NCBI GenBank assembly: GCA_025462885.1
Contig: JAOAPN010000016.1
Location: 124,001-188,000 of the forward strand
Direction: 5' to 3'
DNA: 64,000 nucleotides
DNA from: Acidobacteriaceae bacterium
GTDB taxonomy: Bacteria > Acidobacteriota > Terriglobia > Terriglobales > Acidobacteriaceae
Positions 53,019 to 61,398 of the stretch are shown here, piece after piece; position 1 is the first letter of the stretch, and each line of letters opens with the position of its first letter. Under the pieces are notes generated by a model. That model saw only the letters and a program-made list of their open reading frames with translations, was not told where the DNA came from and ran no database searches. Made by a program: the position numbers and the translations under genes.

Positions 53019-53775
53019 ACCGCGTAATCCGCCACAAAAGCTGCCGCAGAATCCCCATCCAGACAGCGGCATCGATCTCCGTGAGGCCCATTCGAACCAC
53101 CCTCCGCCGCACATCTTCATCGTCCGAGCGCGCCGGATGATGAAGCTTGTATCCAGACTTCTCCAGCACCTCATTCAGCAGCAGCGCCACCCGCTCCACC
53201 TCGCCCACACCCGCCACCGCAGGTCCTCGCAGCTGTGCCGCGTCCAGTTCCATTCCACACTGCCGCACCAACTCATACAGGCATACCGCCACCGCCTGCC
53301 CCAGGTTCATCGAAGGATGACGTATATCAGCATGCTCCTCCATTGGAATCGTCAACAGCGACCCGCAGTAGCTCAACTCCTCGTTGCTCAGCCCCGTCTT
53401 CTCCGAGCCGAACAGCAGCGCCACCCGGCCTCGCTCCCCCTCCTGGACCAGGTGCCCCAGCATCCCCGTAGCCGCCTCCGGCAAAGCCTGCAGCGGATGC
53501 TGCAACACCCGCTCCCCAACGGCCGTCGTCCCGACCACCATCGTGCAGTCCGCCACCGCCGCCGCGACGCTGTCAAAGCTTCCCGCAGCCGCCAGCACCG
53601 CCGAAGCATCAATCGCCGACTTCGCTGCCTCAAACGGCACCACAAACTCATTCACCACCCGCAGATGACGAAACCCGAAATCATGCATCGCCCGCGCCAC
53701 CGCCCCGATGTTGCTCGGATTCCGCGCCCGCACCAGCACCACAACGATTCGATCCAACACTTCCCGCTTAACCAT
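53014..53775 (-). CDS. SPOUT-class (TrmJ/TrmH-like) RNA methyltransferase
   Basis: A 253-residue SAM-dependent 2'-O-methyltransferase of tRNA or rRNA with a trefoil knot. The three SPOUT motifs are visible: ARNPSNIGAVARAMHDFGF, ALLFGSEKTGLSNEEL, and IPMEEHADIRHPSMNLGQAVAVCLYEL. N-terminal position of the catalytic domain and a ~90-residue C-terminal helical extension fit TrmJ. The stop codon lies inside the palindromic repeat at 53000-53018, so the repeat insertion may have reset the C-terminus. Confidence 0.9.
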   Translation of the reverse strand: MVKREVLDRIVVVLVRARNPSNIGAVARAMHDFGFRHLRVVNEFVVPFEAAKSAIDASAVLAAAGSFDSVAAAVADCTMVVGTTAVGERVLQHPLQALPEAATGMLGHLVQEGERGRVALLFGSEKTGLSNEELSYCGSLLTIPMEEHADIRHPSMNLGQAVAVCLYELVRQCGMELDAAQLRGPAVAGVGEVERVALLLNEVLEKSGYKLHHPARSDDEDVRRRVVRMGLTEIDAAVWMGILRQLLWRITRS

Positions 53776-53830
53776 GTCTCATCTATTCTAGGCGGCCTCT
53801 CCAATCGTCCGTCATCCGGAGATAAACGGT

Positions 53831-54045
53831 CGTCATCCTGAGCGAAGCGAAGGACCCCTGTATTTCGCCGATAGGAGCGGACCAGTCAGTACATCGGTAC
53901 CCGTCAGGACCCCCGTATTTTGTATTAGTAGCGGATCAGTCAGCACGTCGGTACCCGTCAGGACCACTATATTTGCTCATGGAAGCGAACCAGTTCATAC
54001 ATCGGTACCCGTCAGGATCGTTGCATTTGCTGTTGCTTTGACCCA
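53831..54045 (+). repeat. Dispersed 54-55 bp unit repeat, array of three intervals
   Basis: Head CGTCATCCTGAGCGAAGCGA, then GG points at 53852, 53907, 53961 and 54015 (intervals 55, 54, 54 bp) with TCGGTACCCGTCAGGAC in each unit, and a tail GCATTTGCTGTTGCTTTG shared with the 43.2-kb copy. Confidence 0.88.
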
Positions 54046-54056
54046 AATCCAACCAC

Positions 54057-54088
54057 AAAAAAATGGCCGGCACCAAGGGCACCGGCCA
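54057..54088 (-). terminator. Rho-independent terminator of the YXWGXW gene
   Basis: On the minus strand the stem TGGCCGG...CCGGCCA is followed by seven T. It begins about 26 bp after the stop at 54114. Confidence 0.85.
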
Positions 54089-54113
54089 CAACAAGCCAAC
54101 AGAAAATGTAAGC

Positions 54114-55130
54114 CTACCGCCGCGCTCGCTCACCACCCTCATGTCCCTGCGGCCGAGTCTCCTGATGCTGCACCGGAGCATTATGCTTATCATTCGCAAT
54201 CGACCGGCTCACATTGTTCTGCCGTTGATTGACCTGCGCATGCTCCTGCGGAGTCAGCCTGCCGCCATTCGCCGCCCGGTCCGCATTCGCCTGATGGTTG
54301 ATGCTCGCCTCGCGCCCTTCGACATTGCCCGTCTCACGTGCAGTCATCTGGCCCGACTTCACACCGTTTGCCACCCGAGCCTGCTGGTTCGCAGCCCGGT
54401 CCCGCTCCGTGATCGGCTGGCTCGTCGCATGCTGCTGCGACACCGACCGATAGTCGTTTGAAGTACGCGCCGCCGCCATCTGCGGATGTCCGCCATTCAC
54501 ACTCGCCAACTGTGAGCGGTCCGCCCGCGCAGCCTGGAAGTGCGTCTGCTGCTCGCCGGTGGCGTTCACGTGCTGCTCCCGGATCGCCGCTTGCTCCCGC
54601 ACACTGGCTCGAACCTGGACACCGCCGTTTCCGCCGTTATAGCTCACACGGTTGACGTTATTTACCACGACGGTCCGGTTGTAGACGTTGTGAACGTTGG
54701 TCACATTGATGTTGTTCACGCTGCGGTTATAGGCGAATACGCCATGGTTCCAATACCCGCCCTCATACCCCGAGCCGCCATACCCGAAGCCATAGTTCAC
54801 GCCGCCATAAAACCCGATATGCGATCCCCAATACCCTTCATGAAACAGGTACCGTCCACCACCCCAACCCCAGTACCCCGGAGTCCAGAGAAAGCCTATC
54901 TGCGGCGGACGAACCCAAACCCCAGGCACCCAGTAATACCCAGCCGGACCATAGGCCCAATACCCCGGCGTCCAAAGATATCCATCCCCCGGGCAAAGCG
55001 GCTGCGTATAAACCGGCAGCGCCGGTGGAGCGATCCCCACCGAAATAAAGATTCCCGCAAACGAAGCAACCGGAGCCAACATCAGAGCCCCCGCCACCAC
55101 AATCTTCCGTACCGAGCCCAAAAAACGCAT
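54114..55130 (-). CDS. Exported YXWGXW-repeat protein
   Basis: A 338-residue protein with a signal peptide (about 1-26). Residues about 40-125 hold YXWGXW-type repeats rich in Tyr, Trp and Gly (GYLWTPGYWAY, YYWVPGVWVRPP, FLWTPGYWGWGGG, HEGYWG), likely beta-strands in an envelope or extracellular protein. The second half is low complexity, Asn/Gln/Arg/Ala-rich, probably disordered. The ATG at 55130 (MRFLGSVRK) has GGGAGT about 7 nt upstream; the longer frame to 55271 is rejected. Function unknown. Terminator follows. Confidence 0.88.
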   Translation of the reverse strand: MRFLGSVRKIVVAGALMLAPVASFAGIFISVGIAPPALPVYTQPLCPGDGYLWTPGYWAYGPAGYYWVPGVWVRPPQIGFLWTPGYWGWGGGRYLFHEGYWGSHIGFYGGVNYGFGYGGSGYEGGYWNHGVFAYNRSVNNINVTNVHNVYNRTVVVNNVNRVSYNGGNGGVQVRASVREQAAIREQHVNATGEQQTHFQAARADRSQLASVNGGHPQMAAARTSNDYRSVSQQHATSQPITERDRAANQQARVANGVKSGQMTARETGNVEGREASINHQANADRAANGGRLTPQEHAQVNQRQNNVSRSIANDKHNAPVQHQETRPQGHEGGERARR

Positions 55131-55292
55131 ATCACTCACTCCCGTCAAGATCCAAACCCATCGAACATCAACCTGCTGCCCCATAAAGAACCCACGATCC
55201 GCCCCGAAGTTCCGCCAAATCCGCAAGTCATCTAAACTCAAGACTTCAAGACTTTGGCCTTCCCACCACAACGATCACCCATCCAGAAAAAA

Positions 55293-55371
55293 CTACCAAC
55301 TACCAACTCACAACTACCAACTGTTCTTCATGTCTGATGATTTCGCCATTGCGCCCAGACCTCTAAACTAG
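55293..55371 (+). other. CTACCAACT repeats and a mini-ORF copying the dnaG start
   Basis: CTACCAACT repeats at about 55293-55322. Then ATGTCTGATGATTTCGCC at 55330-55347 nearly copies the first 18 bases of dnaG (55394-55411, one difference). The copy opens a 13-codon frame ending at TAG 55371. It may be a duplication scar or a short leader peptide. Confidence 0.5.
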
Positions 55372-55393
55372 AGGTTCAACCCTCGCCCTTCCC

Positions 55394-57229
55394 ATGTCTG
55401 ATAATTTCGCCCAACTCGTCAAGCAGCAAGCCGACATCGTCAAGATCATCGGAGACTACCTCAAGCTCCGCAAGAGCGGAGCTCAGAACTACACCGGCCT
55501 CTGCCCCTTCCACAAGGAGCGCACCGGCAGTTTCTCCGTCAACGCCACGCACCAGTACTTCTACTGCTTCGGCTGTCACGAAAAAGGCGACGTCTTCACC
55601 TTCGTCATGAAGCTCGAAAACGTCTCGTTCCCTGAAGCCATCCGCACCGTCGCCACCAAGTGCGGCATCCCACTTCCCAAGCGCGAGTTCAACTCCCCCG
55701 AAGAAGCCCGCGACGCCGGAATTCGCCGTCACCTCATGGACATCCACGAGGCCGCCACCCAATACTTCGAAGCGCAGCTCAAAAGTCCATCCGCCGCCCG
55801 TGCCCGCGAGTACCTCACCAACCGCGGCGTCTCTCCCGAGACCATCAAGACCTTCCGCATCGGCTTCGCCCCCGACGACTTCAACGACATGCGCGATCGC
55901 CTCAAGCCTCACTTCACCGAAGACGTCATGCGCGCCTCCGGCCTCTTCAGCTCCAAAGAATCTCCCGACGGCTCCCCGCAGCCCCTCTATGCCCGCTTCC
56001 GCCGACGCATCACCTTCCCCATCGCCAACGAGCAGGGCAAGACCATCGCCTTCACCGCCCGCGCCCTCGAAGAGGTCGACGACAAGGGCCGCCCCATCGC
56101 CAAGTACCTCAACTCTCCCGAGACCCTCCTCTATACCAAGGGCCAGATCCTCTTCAACCTCGACAAGGCCAAAGCCTCCATCCGCCAGCTCAACTTCGCC
56201 GTCCTCGTCGAAGGTCAGATGGATTGCATCTCTGTCTTCATGGCCGGCGTCCAGCCCGTCATCGCCACCTCCGGCACCGCCTTCACCGAGATGCAGGTCC
56301 GCCTCCTCGGCCGCTTCACCAAGAACGTCGTCGTCAACTTCGACCCCGACACCGCCGGAACCACCGCCGCAGAAAAGGCCATTGCACTGCTCACCGAGGA
56401 GGATTTTGAAGTTAAAGTTATGACGCTTGAGGGAGGACTGGACCCTGACCGCTTCGTCCGCGAACACGGCATCCAGGCCTATACCGACGCCATCCGCACC
56501 GCCAAGCGCTACTCCGACTACCTCATCGAACGCGCTCGCGAACAGTTTCCCACCCGCACCGCCGACGCTAAGGTCAAAGCCCTCAACTTCCTCCTCCCCC
56601 ACATCCGCCGCATGCCCAACCGCATCCAGCGCGACGAGTTCGCCGCCGACGCCGCCCAGAAGCTCGGCATCGACTCCGCCATCCTCCGCCAGGAACTCAA
56701 ACAGGCCGCCGCCACCCGCACTGAATCCGTCCGCGCCCACACCTCGGAACCCGCCAGCGAGATCGAACGCGTCCTCCTCCGCGCCCTCGTCCTCGGCAGC
56801 GCCAGCCCGGACACCTCCCGAGAAACGCCAGGTCCCGATCTCGCCGAAGCACGTGCCCTCACCGCCGACACCCTCACCCAGAACCCCGCCTGGTTCGAGA
56901 CTCTCCCCTCCGCCGCGCTGCTCGAGTCGCTCATCAACGCCCCCGCCCCCGAGAACCCCCTTGACGCCGCCCCCGACCAGGCCAGCCGCGTCCTCCTCGC
57001 CCGCGTCCTCGAGCACCCCAGCGACTCCGCCGAAAACAGCAATGCCGCCACCTCTCTCACCGAGCAGGTCGCCGACGCCCTCCACGCCCTCGAACATCGC
57101 CACATGGAACGCCGTCAACGCGAGATCCGAACCCTCATCGCCGAAGCCGACCGCCGCGGAGACCACGAGATGCTAACCCGCCTCACCACCGAAAAACTCC
57201 AGCTCGACCGCAAACTCCGCGACCACTAG
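55394..57229 (+). CDS. dnaG: DNA primase
   Basis: A 611-residue primase that makes RNA primers at the replication fork. Zinc-binding CHC2 domain at about 36-66 (CPFHKERTGSFSV; YCFGCHEKGD). The RNA-polymerase/Toprim core follows (about 115-370): VLVEGQMD (catalytic Glu; usual EGYMD has Gln here) and NFDPDTAG. The C-terminal helicase-binding region is about 240 residues. No ribosome site before the ATG at 55394. Expected partners rpoD/rpsU are not adjacent. Extreme C-ending codon use leaves a long antisense frame that is not a gene. Confidence 0.97.
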   Translation: MSDNFAQLVKQQADIVKIIGDYLKLRKSGAQNYTGLCPFHKERTGSFSVNATHQYFYCFGCHEKGDVFTFVMKLENVSFPEAIRTVATKCGIPLPKREFNSPEEARDAGIRRHLMDIHEAATQYFEAQLKSPSAARAREYLTNRGVSPETIKTFRIGFAPDDFNDMRDRLKPHFTEDVMRASGLFSSKESPDGSPQPLYARFRRRITFPIANEQGKTIAFTARALEEVDDKGRPIAKYLNSPETLLYTKGQILFNLDKAKASIRQLNFAVLVEGQMDCISVFMAGVQPVIATSGTAFTEMQVRLLGRFTKNVVVNFDPDTAGTTAAEKAIALLTEEDFEVKVMTLEGGLDPDRFVREHGIQAYTDAIRTAKRYSDYLIERAREQFPTRTADAKVKALNFLLPHIRRMPNRIQRDEFAADAAQKLGIDSAILRQELKQAAATRTESVRAHTSEPASEIERVLLRALVLGSASPDTSRETPGPDLAEARALTADTLTQNPAWFETLPSAALLESLINAPAPENPLDAAPDQASRVLLARVLEHPSDSAENSNAATSLTEQVADALHALEHRHMERRQREIRTLIAEADRRGDHEMLTRLTTEKLQLDRKLRDH

Positions 57230-57233
57230 GGCC

Positions 57234-57280
57234 TATCGACATATAGCTCTCGGAAGAGCACACCTTCAGGTGTGCCAACC
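57234..57280 (+). repeat. Short copy of the hairpin element
   Basis: TATCGACATAT (57234-57244) and CGGAAGAGCACACCT, then the hairpin GCACACCT-TC-AGGTGTGC (57258-57275). The same order (TATCGACATAT, CGGAAGGGCATACCT hairpin) occurs at 16642-16722. It is directly after the dnaG stop and may also act as terminator. Confidence 0.6.
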
Positions 57281-57313
57281 GCCGCCTATTTTGATTTGTT
57301 TTCTGCGATGCAG

Positions 57314-57799
57314 CTAGTCGACACGCTTGCTGCCCGCTCGTGGCGGCTTCGGTTTGCTCTTGGCCTTTAGATTGAACCCCACAGCAGCGCGGATCAGATC
57401 CTTCAAAGCCACCTCATCGATCGCGTCGCCTTCGCGGATGTCGATGGCGCGCCTGACATTCCCGTCCAAGCTGGAGTTGAATAGACCTGAAGGGTCCTGC
57501 AACGCAGCCCCCTTGGCAAAGGTCATCTTGACGACGTTCTTGTACGTCTCTCCCGTGCAGACGATGCCGCCATGGGAGAAGACGGGAGTACCCATCCACT
57601 TCCACTCTTCGACGATCTCAGGATCTGCCTCATGGATGATCTCGCGCACCTTCGCGAGCGTCTTCCCGCGCCAGTCCACCAGCCTCTTGATCTTCTCGTC
57701 GATAAATGCAGAGGCAGATCCCACCGGAACGGTCCTTTCAGATACACATCCATTCTCGCGACTATTTTCGCTGCGCTCAACGTAACTTGCAACCTCCAT
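57314..57799 (-). CDS. DUF1801-family protein
   Basis: About 161 residues; the DUF1801/YdhG fold spans the last 125 (FIDEKIKRLVDWRGKTLAKV; EEWKWMGTPVFSHGGIVCTGETYKNVVKMTFAKGAAL; FNSSLDGNVRRAIDI). The N-terminal 35 residues before GSASAFIDEK do not look like the family, and a GTG nearer the domain is another possible start. Function unknown; cytoplasmic. Confidence 0.85.
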   Translation of the reverse strand: MEVASYVERSENSRENGCVSERTVPVGSASAFIDEKIKRLVDWRGKTLAKVREIIHEADPEIVEEWKWMGTPVFSHGGIVCTGETYKNVVKMTFAKGAALQDPSGLFNSSLDGNVRRAIDIREGDAIDEVALKDLIRAAVGFNLKAKSKPKPPRAGSKRVD

Positions 57800-57826
57800 A
57801 CGTGGAAGCCGCTTCTGGCTGCCCAA

Positions 57827-58152
57827 TCCCTCCTGGCAACGAAGACATCATCGCCAATGCGCTCATTCACCTTCGTACAAGCTCAATACTTCTGAGTTGC
57901 TCCGGAGTAACGGTAAACCGCTATGAACGGATTACTTCCAGTTTGACGACCACGCATCCGGAACTTGGCGGTGATCTTTGCGGCTCTTGATGAGCGCATT
58001 ACCCTGATATCACCAATAGAGACTCCACGAAGCGGCAAAGATAAGGCGACTTGTCGGCACTGATAGTTGGCACCTAACTCACACGCTCTTCTAACCCTCG
58101 TAGATACCCGGGTCCGCAAGTTCCTTCTTGCGGGCCCGGTCGGCGGTATCGG
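57827..58152. other. Intergenic region, one hairpin
   Basis: No gene seen. A 13-bp stem CCGGGTCCGCAAG / CTTGCGGGCCCGG (58108-58120 and 58127-58139, one G-T pair) lies just beyond the SDR stop and may terminate that transcript, though no T-run follows. Confidence 0.5.
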
Positions 58153-58968
58153 TTACAGGATTCCTTGTTGCATGGCTTGATACAGGGTCGGCACCTCAGG
58201 CTGGAAGCCTAGTCTGCGGAGCCGTGATCCATCCATGCGGCCCATCCACGGATCGGTCAAAGGCTCCGCTGACGGCTCGATGGTAGAGCCAACAATACTG
58301 GCCATCTCATACAGGGTGGCCGGGGCGTCGTCGGTGATGTTAACAATGCGCCCGTCCATTGCCCCGGTCAGGGCAAGTTCGACAACGCGTGCAACGTCTC
58401 GATGGTGAACGAGGCTAAAAGTCTTCGCCGGATGCCACTTCAACCTCGCAATGAGCGGCGGTACCGAGGCCAAATGTCCGTCCCCATCGCCGTAGACAAA
58501 GGGGAGACGGAGAATGCTCCAGTTAAGTCCGCTGTTGCGAAGCTCGTTCTCCGCTGCAATCTTGCTTGCGGGATACGCGAGCTTTGGATTGGTCGCGTCA
58601 TCTTCGAGGCCGGGATGGGATGCGTCCGCGTCGTAGACCAGGCCCGTGCTTGCCATGACGAAGCGAGCTTGTGGAGCGTGTGCCTTTGTCGCGGCGATCA
58701 GGTTCTTTGTGCCATCGAGATTCGCCCGCCAGATATCATCGTCATTTTGAGTTCGGAAAACCGCGGCAAGATGAATGATCGCTGAAACGCCTTCCACGGC
58801 CTGCTGCAACGAATCCGCATCCAGAAGATCGCCTTCCACGGGCGTAGCTCCAGCGGGAACTTCCTTGCCCGGCCGTACCAGCGCGCGGCAGTCTAGGCCA
58901 GCATCGACGAACCGCCGCAAAAGCCTTGAACCCACGAGTCCCGTTCCACCAGTCACTAGGAGTGTCAT
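58153..58968 (-). CDS. Extended SDR (NAD-dependent epimerase/dehydratase-like)
   Basis: A 271-residue NAD(P)-dependent extended short-chain dehydrogenase. Rossmann motif TGGTGLVG at 6-13, Ser/Tyr/Lys catalytic set (MASTGLVYDAD; YPASK). It is shorter than most epimerases and could act on a nucleotide sugar, flavonoid-like or quinone substrate. Its ATG overlaps the stop of the MarR gene by 4 nt, so the two are translationally coupled and this is probably the main target of that regulator. Confidence 0.92.
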   Translation of the reverse strand: MTLLVTGGTGLVGSRLLRRFVDAGLDCRALVRPGKEVPAGATPVEGDLLDADSLQQAVEGVSAIIHLAAVFRTQNDDDIWRANLDGTKNLIAATKAHAPQARFVMASTGLVYDADASHPGLEDDATNPKLAYPASKIAAENELRNSGLNWSILRLPFVYGDGDGHLASVPPLIARLKWHPAKTFSLVHHRDVARVVELALTGAMDGRIVNITDDAPATLYEMASIVGSTIEPSAEPLTDPWMGRMDGSRLRRLGFQPEVPTLYQAMQQGIL

Positions 58969-59429
58969 GCTTGATTCCCTTCCAAAATATGGTTATTGAG
59001 GCGTTGGGTTGCGGTCTGCAGCACTCGACGAGCTATCGCCAACTCCGCAGGGTCGGCACCATCGAATGCTGTTGTCAATATGAGGTCGATGGGATCGGGT
59101 AGTTCTTTCCAAAGCTTCTTGCCCGAGCGGGTAATGCGAAGCATCCGTTGACGCTGATCGACGGAGTCGGGCGTTTGATCGACGAGCCCCTTGCGCACCA
59201 ATGTCGCAACGATCCCGCTCAGCGTAGCCCTCTCGATCTGAAGCATGCGGACCAGATCGCGCTGCATCGTTGGTCCCTCGTTCGCCAGCCGATACAGCAC
59301 ATACCACTGCGTGGAGCCAAGTTCGTACGGACGTAAAATGGAGTCCATCACCGCGCGGGATGCGAAGTACAAACGCTTCGCCCAAGCGCCCACCGAATCG
59401 TGCTTCAGGTTCTCTCGTTCATATACCAT
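58965..59429 (-). CDS. MarR-family repressor
   Basis: A 154-residue winged-helix regulator of the MarR family, normally a dimer that releases DNA on binding a phenolic or oxidant ligand. HTH at about 50-80 (TMQRDLVRMLQIERATLSGIVATLVRKGLV), wing DQRQRMLRITRSGKKL. ATG at 59429 with GGGAG 5 nt upstream; a GTG at 59441 also fits. A 40-bp inverted repeat lies 15 bp upstream, so it is autoregulated. Coupled to the SDR by an ATGA overlap. Confidence 0.93.
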   Translation of the reverse strand: MVYERENLKHDSVGAWAKRLYFASRAVMDSILRPYELGSTQWYVLYRLANEGPTMQRDLVRMLQIERATLSGIVATLVRKGLVDQTPDSVDQRQRMLRITRSGKKLWKELPDPIDLILTTAFDGADPAELAIARRVLQTATQRLNNHILEGNQA

Positions 59430-59443
59430 CTGCTCTCCCACAG

Positions 59444-59483
59444 TCGTTCGGTACCTAACAACATATTGCTAGGTGCCGAACGA
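59444..59483 (-). promoter_or_regulatory. 40-bp inverted-repeat operator of the MarR-SDR operon
   Basis: Arms TCGTTCGGTACCTAACAA (59444-59461) and its near-complement (59466-59483) differ at 2 of 18 bases around a 4-base centre. It sits immediately upstream of the MarR start and is the likely binding site of that protein. Confidence 0.8.
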
Positions 59484-59809
59484 GTTGTCAACCATAGCCC
59501 TATATTGACACTAAATCGCCGATCCCCTCACCGAGCCCGGATTGGTAGCTCCAGGCAGTTCTGCGTAGCGATCAGGCATTCCCTGCCTGACCATCCATTC
59601 CGCAGCAAGATACAATTTGCGTCATGCGGAAACGTTGACTGACTTCATCGGCACGCTGACCCGATTACCACTCCGCAACCGGCTGAGTCTGTTTTACAAG
59701 AGTAGCCAGTCACACAGGTACCATGAGGAAGTGTAGGAGCACCTTCTGAAAAGATGCTCTGAAGGAATCTGCTAACGCCGGACCAATCATTAAGGATAGA
59801 GGGAAAAAG
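59484..59809. other. Intergenic region, no gene seen
   Basis: No coding frame with a ribosome site. A short inverted pair TCAGGCA...TGCCTGA lies at about 59572-59590. The promoters for the divergent MarR and sugar dehydrogenase genes must be here but are not clear. Confidence 0.5.
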
Positions 59810-61030
59810 ATGAACCAGCTAGTGATCGCAGGGCTATTTCTGGCTCTGGCTACGACCCAGGGAGTTGCACAGATCAATGCAGGCGAGCAAAAGCCCGAGC
59901 CCAGCGTACCTTTCAACATGGTCCAGGTAGCGACCTTCAATCTGCCCTGGCGGATTGCCTTCCTGCCCGACGCGCGCATGTTGATTACCGAGAAGGTCGG
60001 CGGTATGCAGTTGGTCACTCCACAGGGTGCCAAGACCTCCGTCGCGAATGTGCCGGCCGTTCTTAGTAAGGGACAAGGCGGCATGCTGGGCGTCTATCTC
60101 TCGCCGCACTATGCCAAGGATCACAGCGTCTACCTCACCTATTCGGAACCGGGCGAAGGCGGTTCGAGCCTCGCGCTGACACGCGCCCGGCTGGCGCTCG
60201 GACCGGATTCGGCCAGCCTTGAAGATGTCAAGGTGATCTGGCGCGACGGCGAGCGGGGCGATGGTGGACAGTTCGGAGCGCAGATCGCCTTTGCCCCGGA
60301 TGGCAAGTCACTGTTCCTGACCGTCGGCGATCGGCAGCGCATGACGCCCGCCCAGGATCCGAACCAGCCACTCGGCAAGATCCTGCACCTGACACTGGAT
60401 GGCAAACCTGCCAAAGGCAATCCGAACGCCGGGAAAATTGGCACGCCCACCGTACCCGTAATCGACCCGCCGGCAGATACCGAAGCCGCCAAGACTGCTC
60501 CAGTCCTGAGAACGTATGCCTTCCCCGGACCGAACCTGACCCCATCAGAGACCTGGAGCTCCGGACACCGCACCCCCTACGGTCTGGCCTTCGCGCCCAA
60601 TGGACAGTTATGGGAGGTGGAGCACGGCCCCAAGGGCGGCGACGAGTTGAACCTGATCCAGCCGGGCAAGAACTATGGCTGGCCGCTGGTCTCCTACGCG
60701 GTCAACTACGACAACGTGCCGATCCCCAGTCCGGACACCCGGACTGACCTGACCAAGCCCGTCATCTACTGGACGCCGATCATCGCGCCCGGCAACCTCA
60801 TCTTCTATAACGGCGCGCTGTTCCCACAGTGGAAGGGCTCGGCCCTGGTGAGCGCCCTGGCCGGCAAGGCGCTTCTCCGCATTACCTTCGACGGTAAAGG
60901 CGGAGCCAAACCTGCCGAACGCTGGGATGTCGGTCACCGCATCCGCGACGTAGAGGTCGGTCCCGACGGCGCGCTATGGATGCTCGAGGATTCCAGGACA
61001 GGCGGTCTCTTCCGCGTAACGCCGAAGTAA
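59810..61030 (+). CDS. Secreted PQQ-dependent aldose sugar dehydrogenase-like protein
   Basis: A 406-residue exported six-bladed beta-propeller of the soluble glucose dehydrogenase/YliI family that oxidises aldoses with PQQ. Signal peptide 1-20 (GVAQ). Family signatures: GGMLGVYLSPHY, DGGQFGAQIAFAPDGKSLFLTVGDR, SSGHRTPYGLAFAPNGQLWEVEHGPKGGDELNLIQPGKNYGWP and WTPIIAPGNLIFY. GAGGG lies 6 nt before the ATG. PQQ synthesis genes are not in the window. Confidence 0.93.
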   Translation: MNQLVIAGLFLALATTQGVAQINAGEQKPEPSVPFNMVQVATFNLPWRIAFLPDARMLITEKVGGMQLVTPQGAKTSVANVPAVLSKGQGGMLGVYLSPHYAKDHSVYLTYSEPGEGGSSLALTRARLALGPDSASLEDVKVIWRDGERGDGGQFGAQIAFAPDGKSLFLTVGDRQRMTPAQDPNQPLGKILHLTLDGKPAKGNPNAGKIGTPTVPVIDPPADTEAAKTAPVLRTYAFPGPNLTPSETWSSGHRTPYGLAFAPNGQLWEVEHGPKGGDELNLIQPGKNYGWPLVSYAVNYDNVPIPSPDTRTDLTKPVIYWTPIIAPGNLIFYNGALFPQWKGSALVSALAGKALLRITFDGKGGAKPAERWDVGHRIRDVEVGPDGALWMLEDSRTGGLFRVTPK

Positions 61031-61043
61031 CGCTAAGTCATCT

Positions 61044-61117
61044 CCTGAGCCAGAAGACTGGCTCAGGGCGCGGATTCACTCGCAGGCCCACTTTCGCATA
61101 TCGAAGGTGGGCCTGCG
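61044..61117 (+). terminator. Two consecutive hairpins after the sugar dehydrogenase
   Basis: CCTGAGCCAG/CTGGCTCAGG (61044-61067, 10-bp stem) and CGCAGGCCCAC/GTGGGCCTGCG (61081-61117, 11-bp stem with inner TTCG/CGAA). No T-run follows, so they may be rho-assisted terminators. Confidence 0.6.
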
Positions 61118-61339
61118 TCGGTGAGATATGCCAGGGGCTTCTGGAGAGAGTTCCCATGAGCTTCGTCAACCTCACGCGCCTACGAATCCGCTCCATTCGA
61201 TTTCTTCCATTCTTTCCAATCCATCCCCCCAAGCTATCCGGCAGGTCAGTAAGGCACCCGGGTTCCAGACCGGCGCGCTCCGGAACGACAGCTTTTGCCG
61301 AGCTACTGGCGAATTCATGACATAAATCCCAACTTTTTC
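61118..61339. other. Non-coding stretch before the TetR-locus promoter
   Basis: Between the hairpins after the sugar dehydrogenase and the promoter at 61340 I see no gene or further repeat. Confidence 0.4.
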
Positions 61340-61383
61340 TTGACATACTCCCTTGGTCTATTTATATACCTACTAGTACGTAT
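61340..61383 (+). promoter_or_regulatory. Strong promoter with TetR-type operator
   Basis: TTGACA (61340-61345), 17-bp spacer, TATATA (61363-61368). Overlapping the -10 and start site is an 18-bp inverted repeat ATAC-CT-ACTAGT-AC-GTAT (61366-61383). The TetR gene 1.3 kb downstream on the same strand is the best candidate to bind it. Confidence 0.7.
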
Positions 61384-61398
61384 TTTATAAGGAGCTCC

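Larger units (their letters stand above)
53776..54113. other. Intergenic region with repeat array and terminator
   Basis: No gene seen. It holds the second long array of the 54-55 bp repeat (53831-54045) and the terminator of the YXWGXW gene (54057-54088). Confidence 0.65.

Noticed and set aside
720..54045. CRISPR array for the 54-bp repeats
   Set aside because: Whole units repeat without unique spacers and no cas genes are present.
55376..57166. Minus-strand 596-codon frame over dnaG
   Set aside because: Caused by extreme C-ending codon bias of dnaG; Gly/Val/Glu-rich translation without family resemblance.
57827..58152. Possible tRNA or small RNA gene between DUF1801 and SDR
   Set aside because: No cloverleaf could be drawn; only a terminator-like stem was seen.
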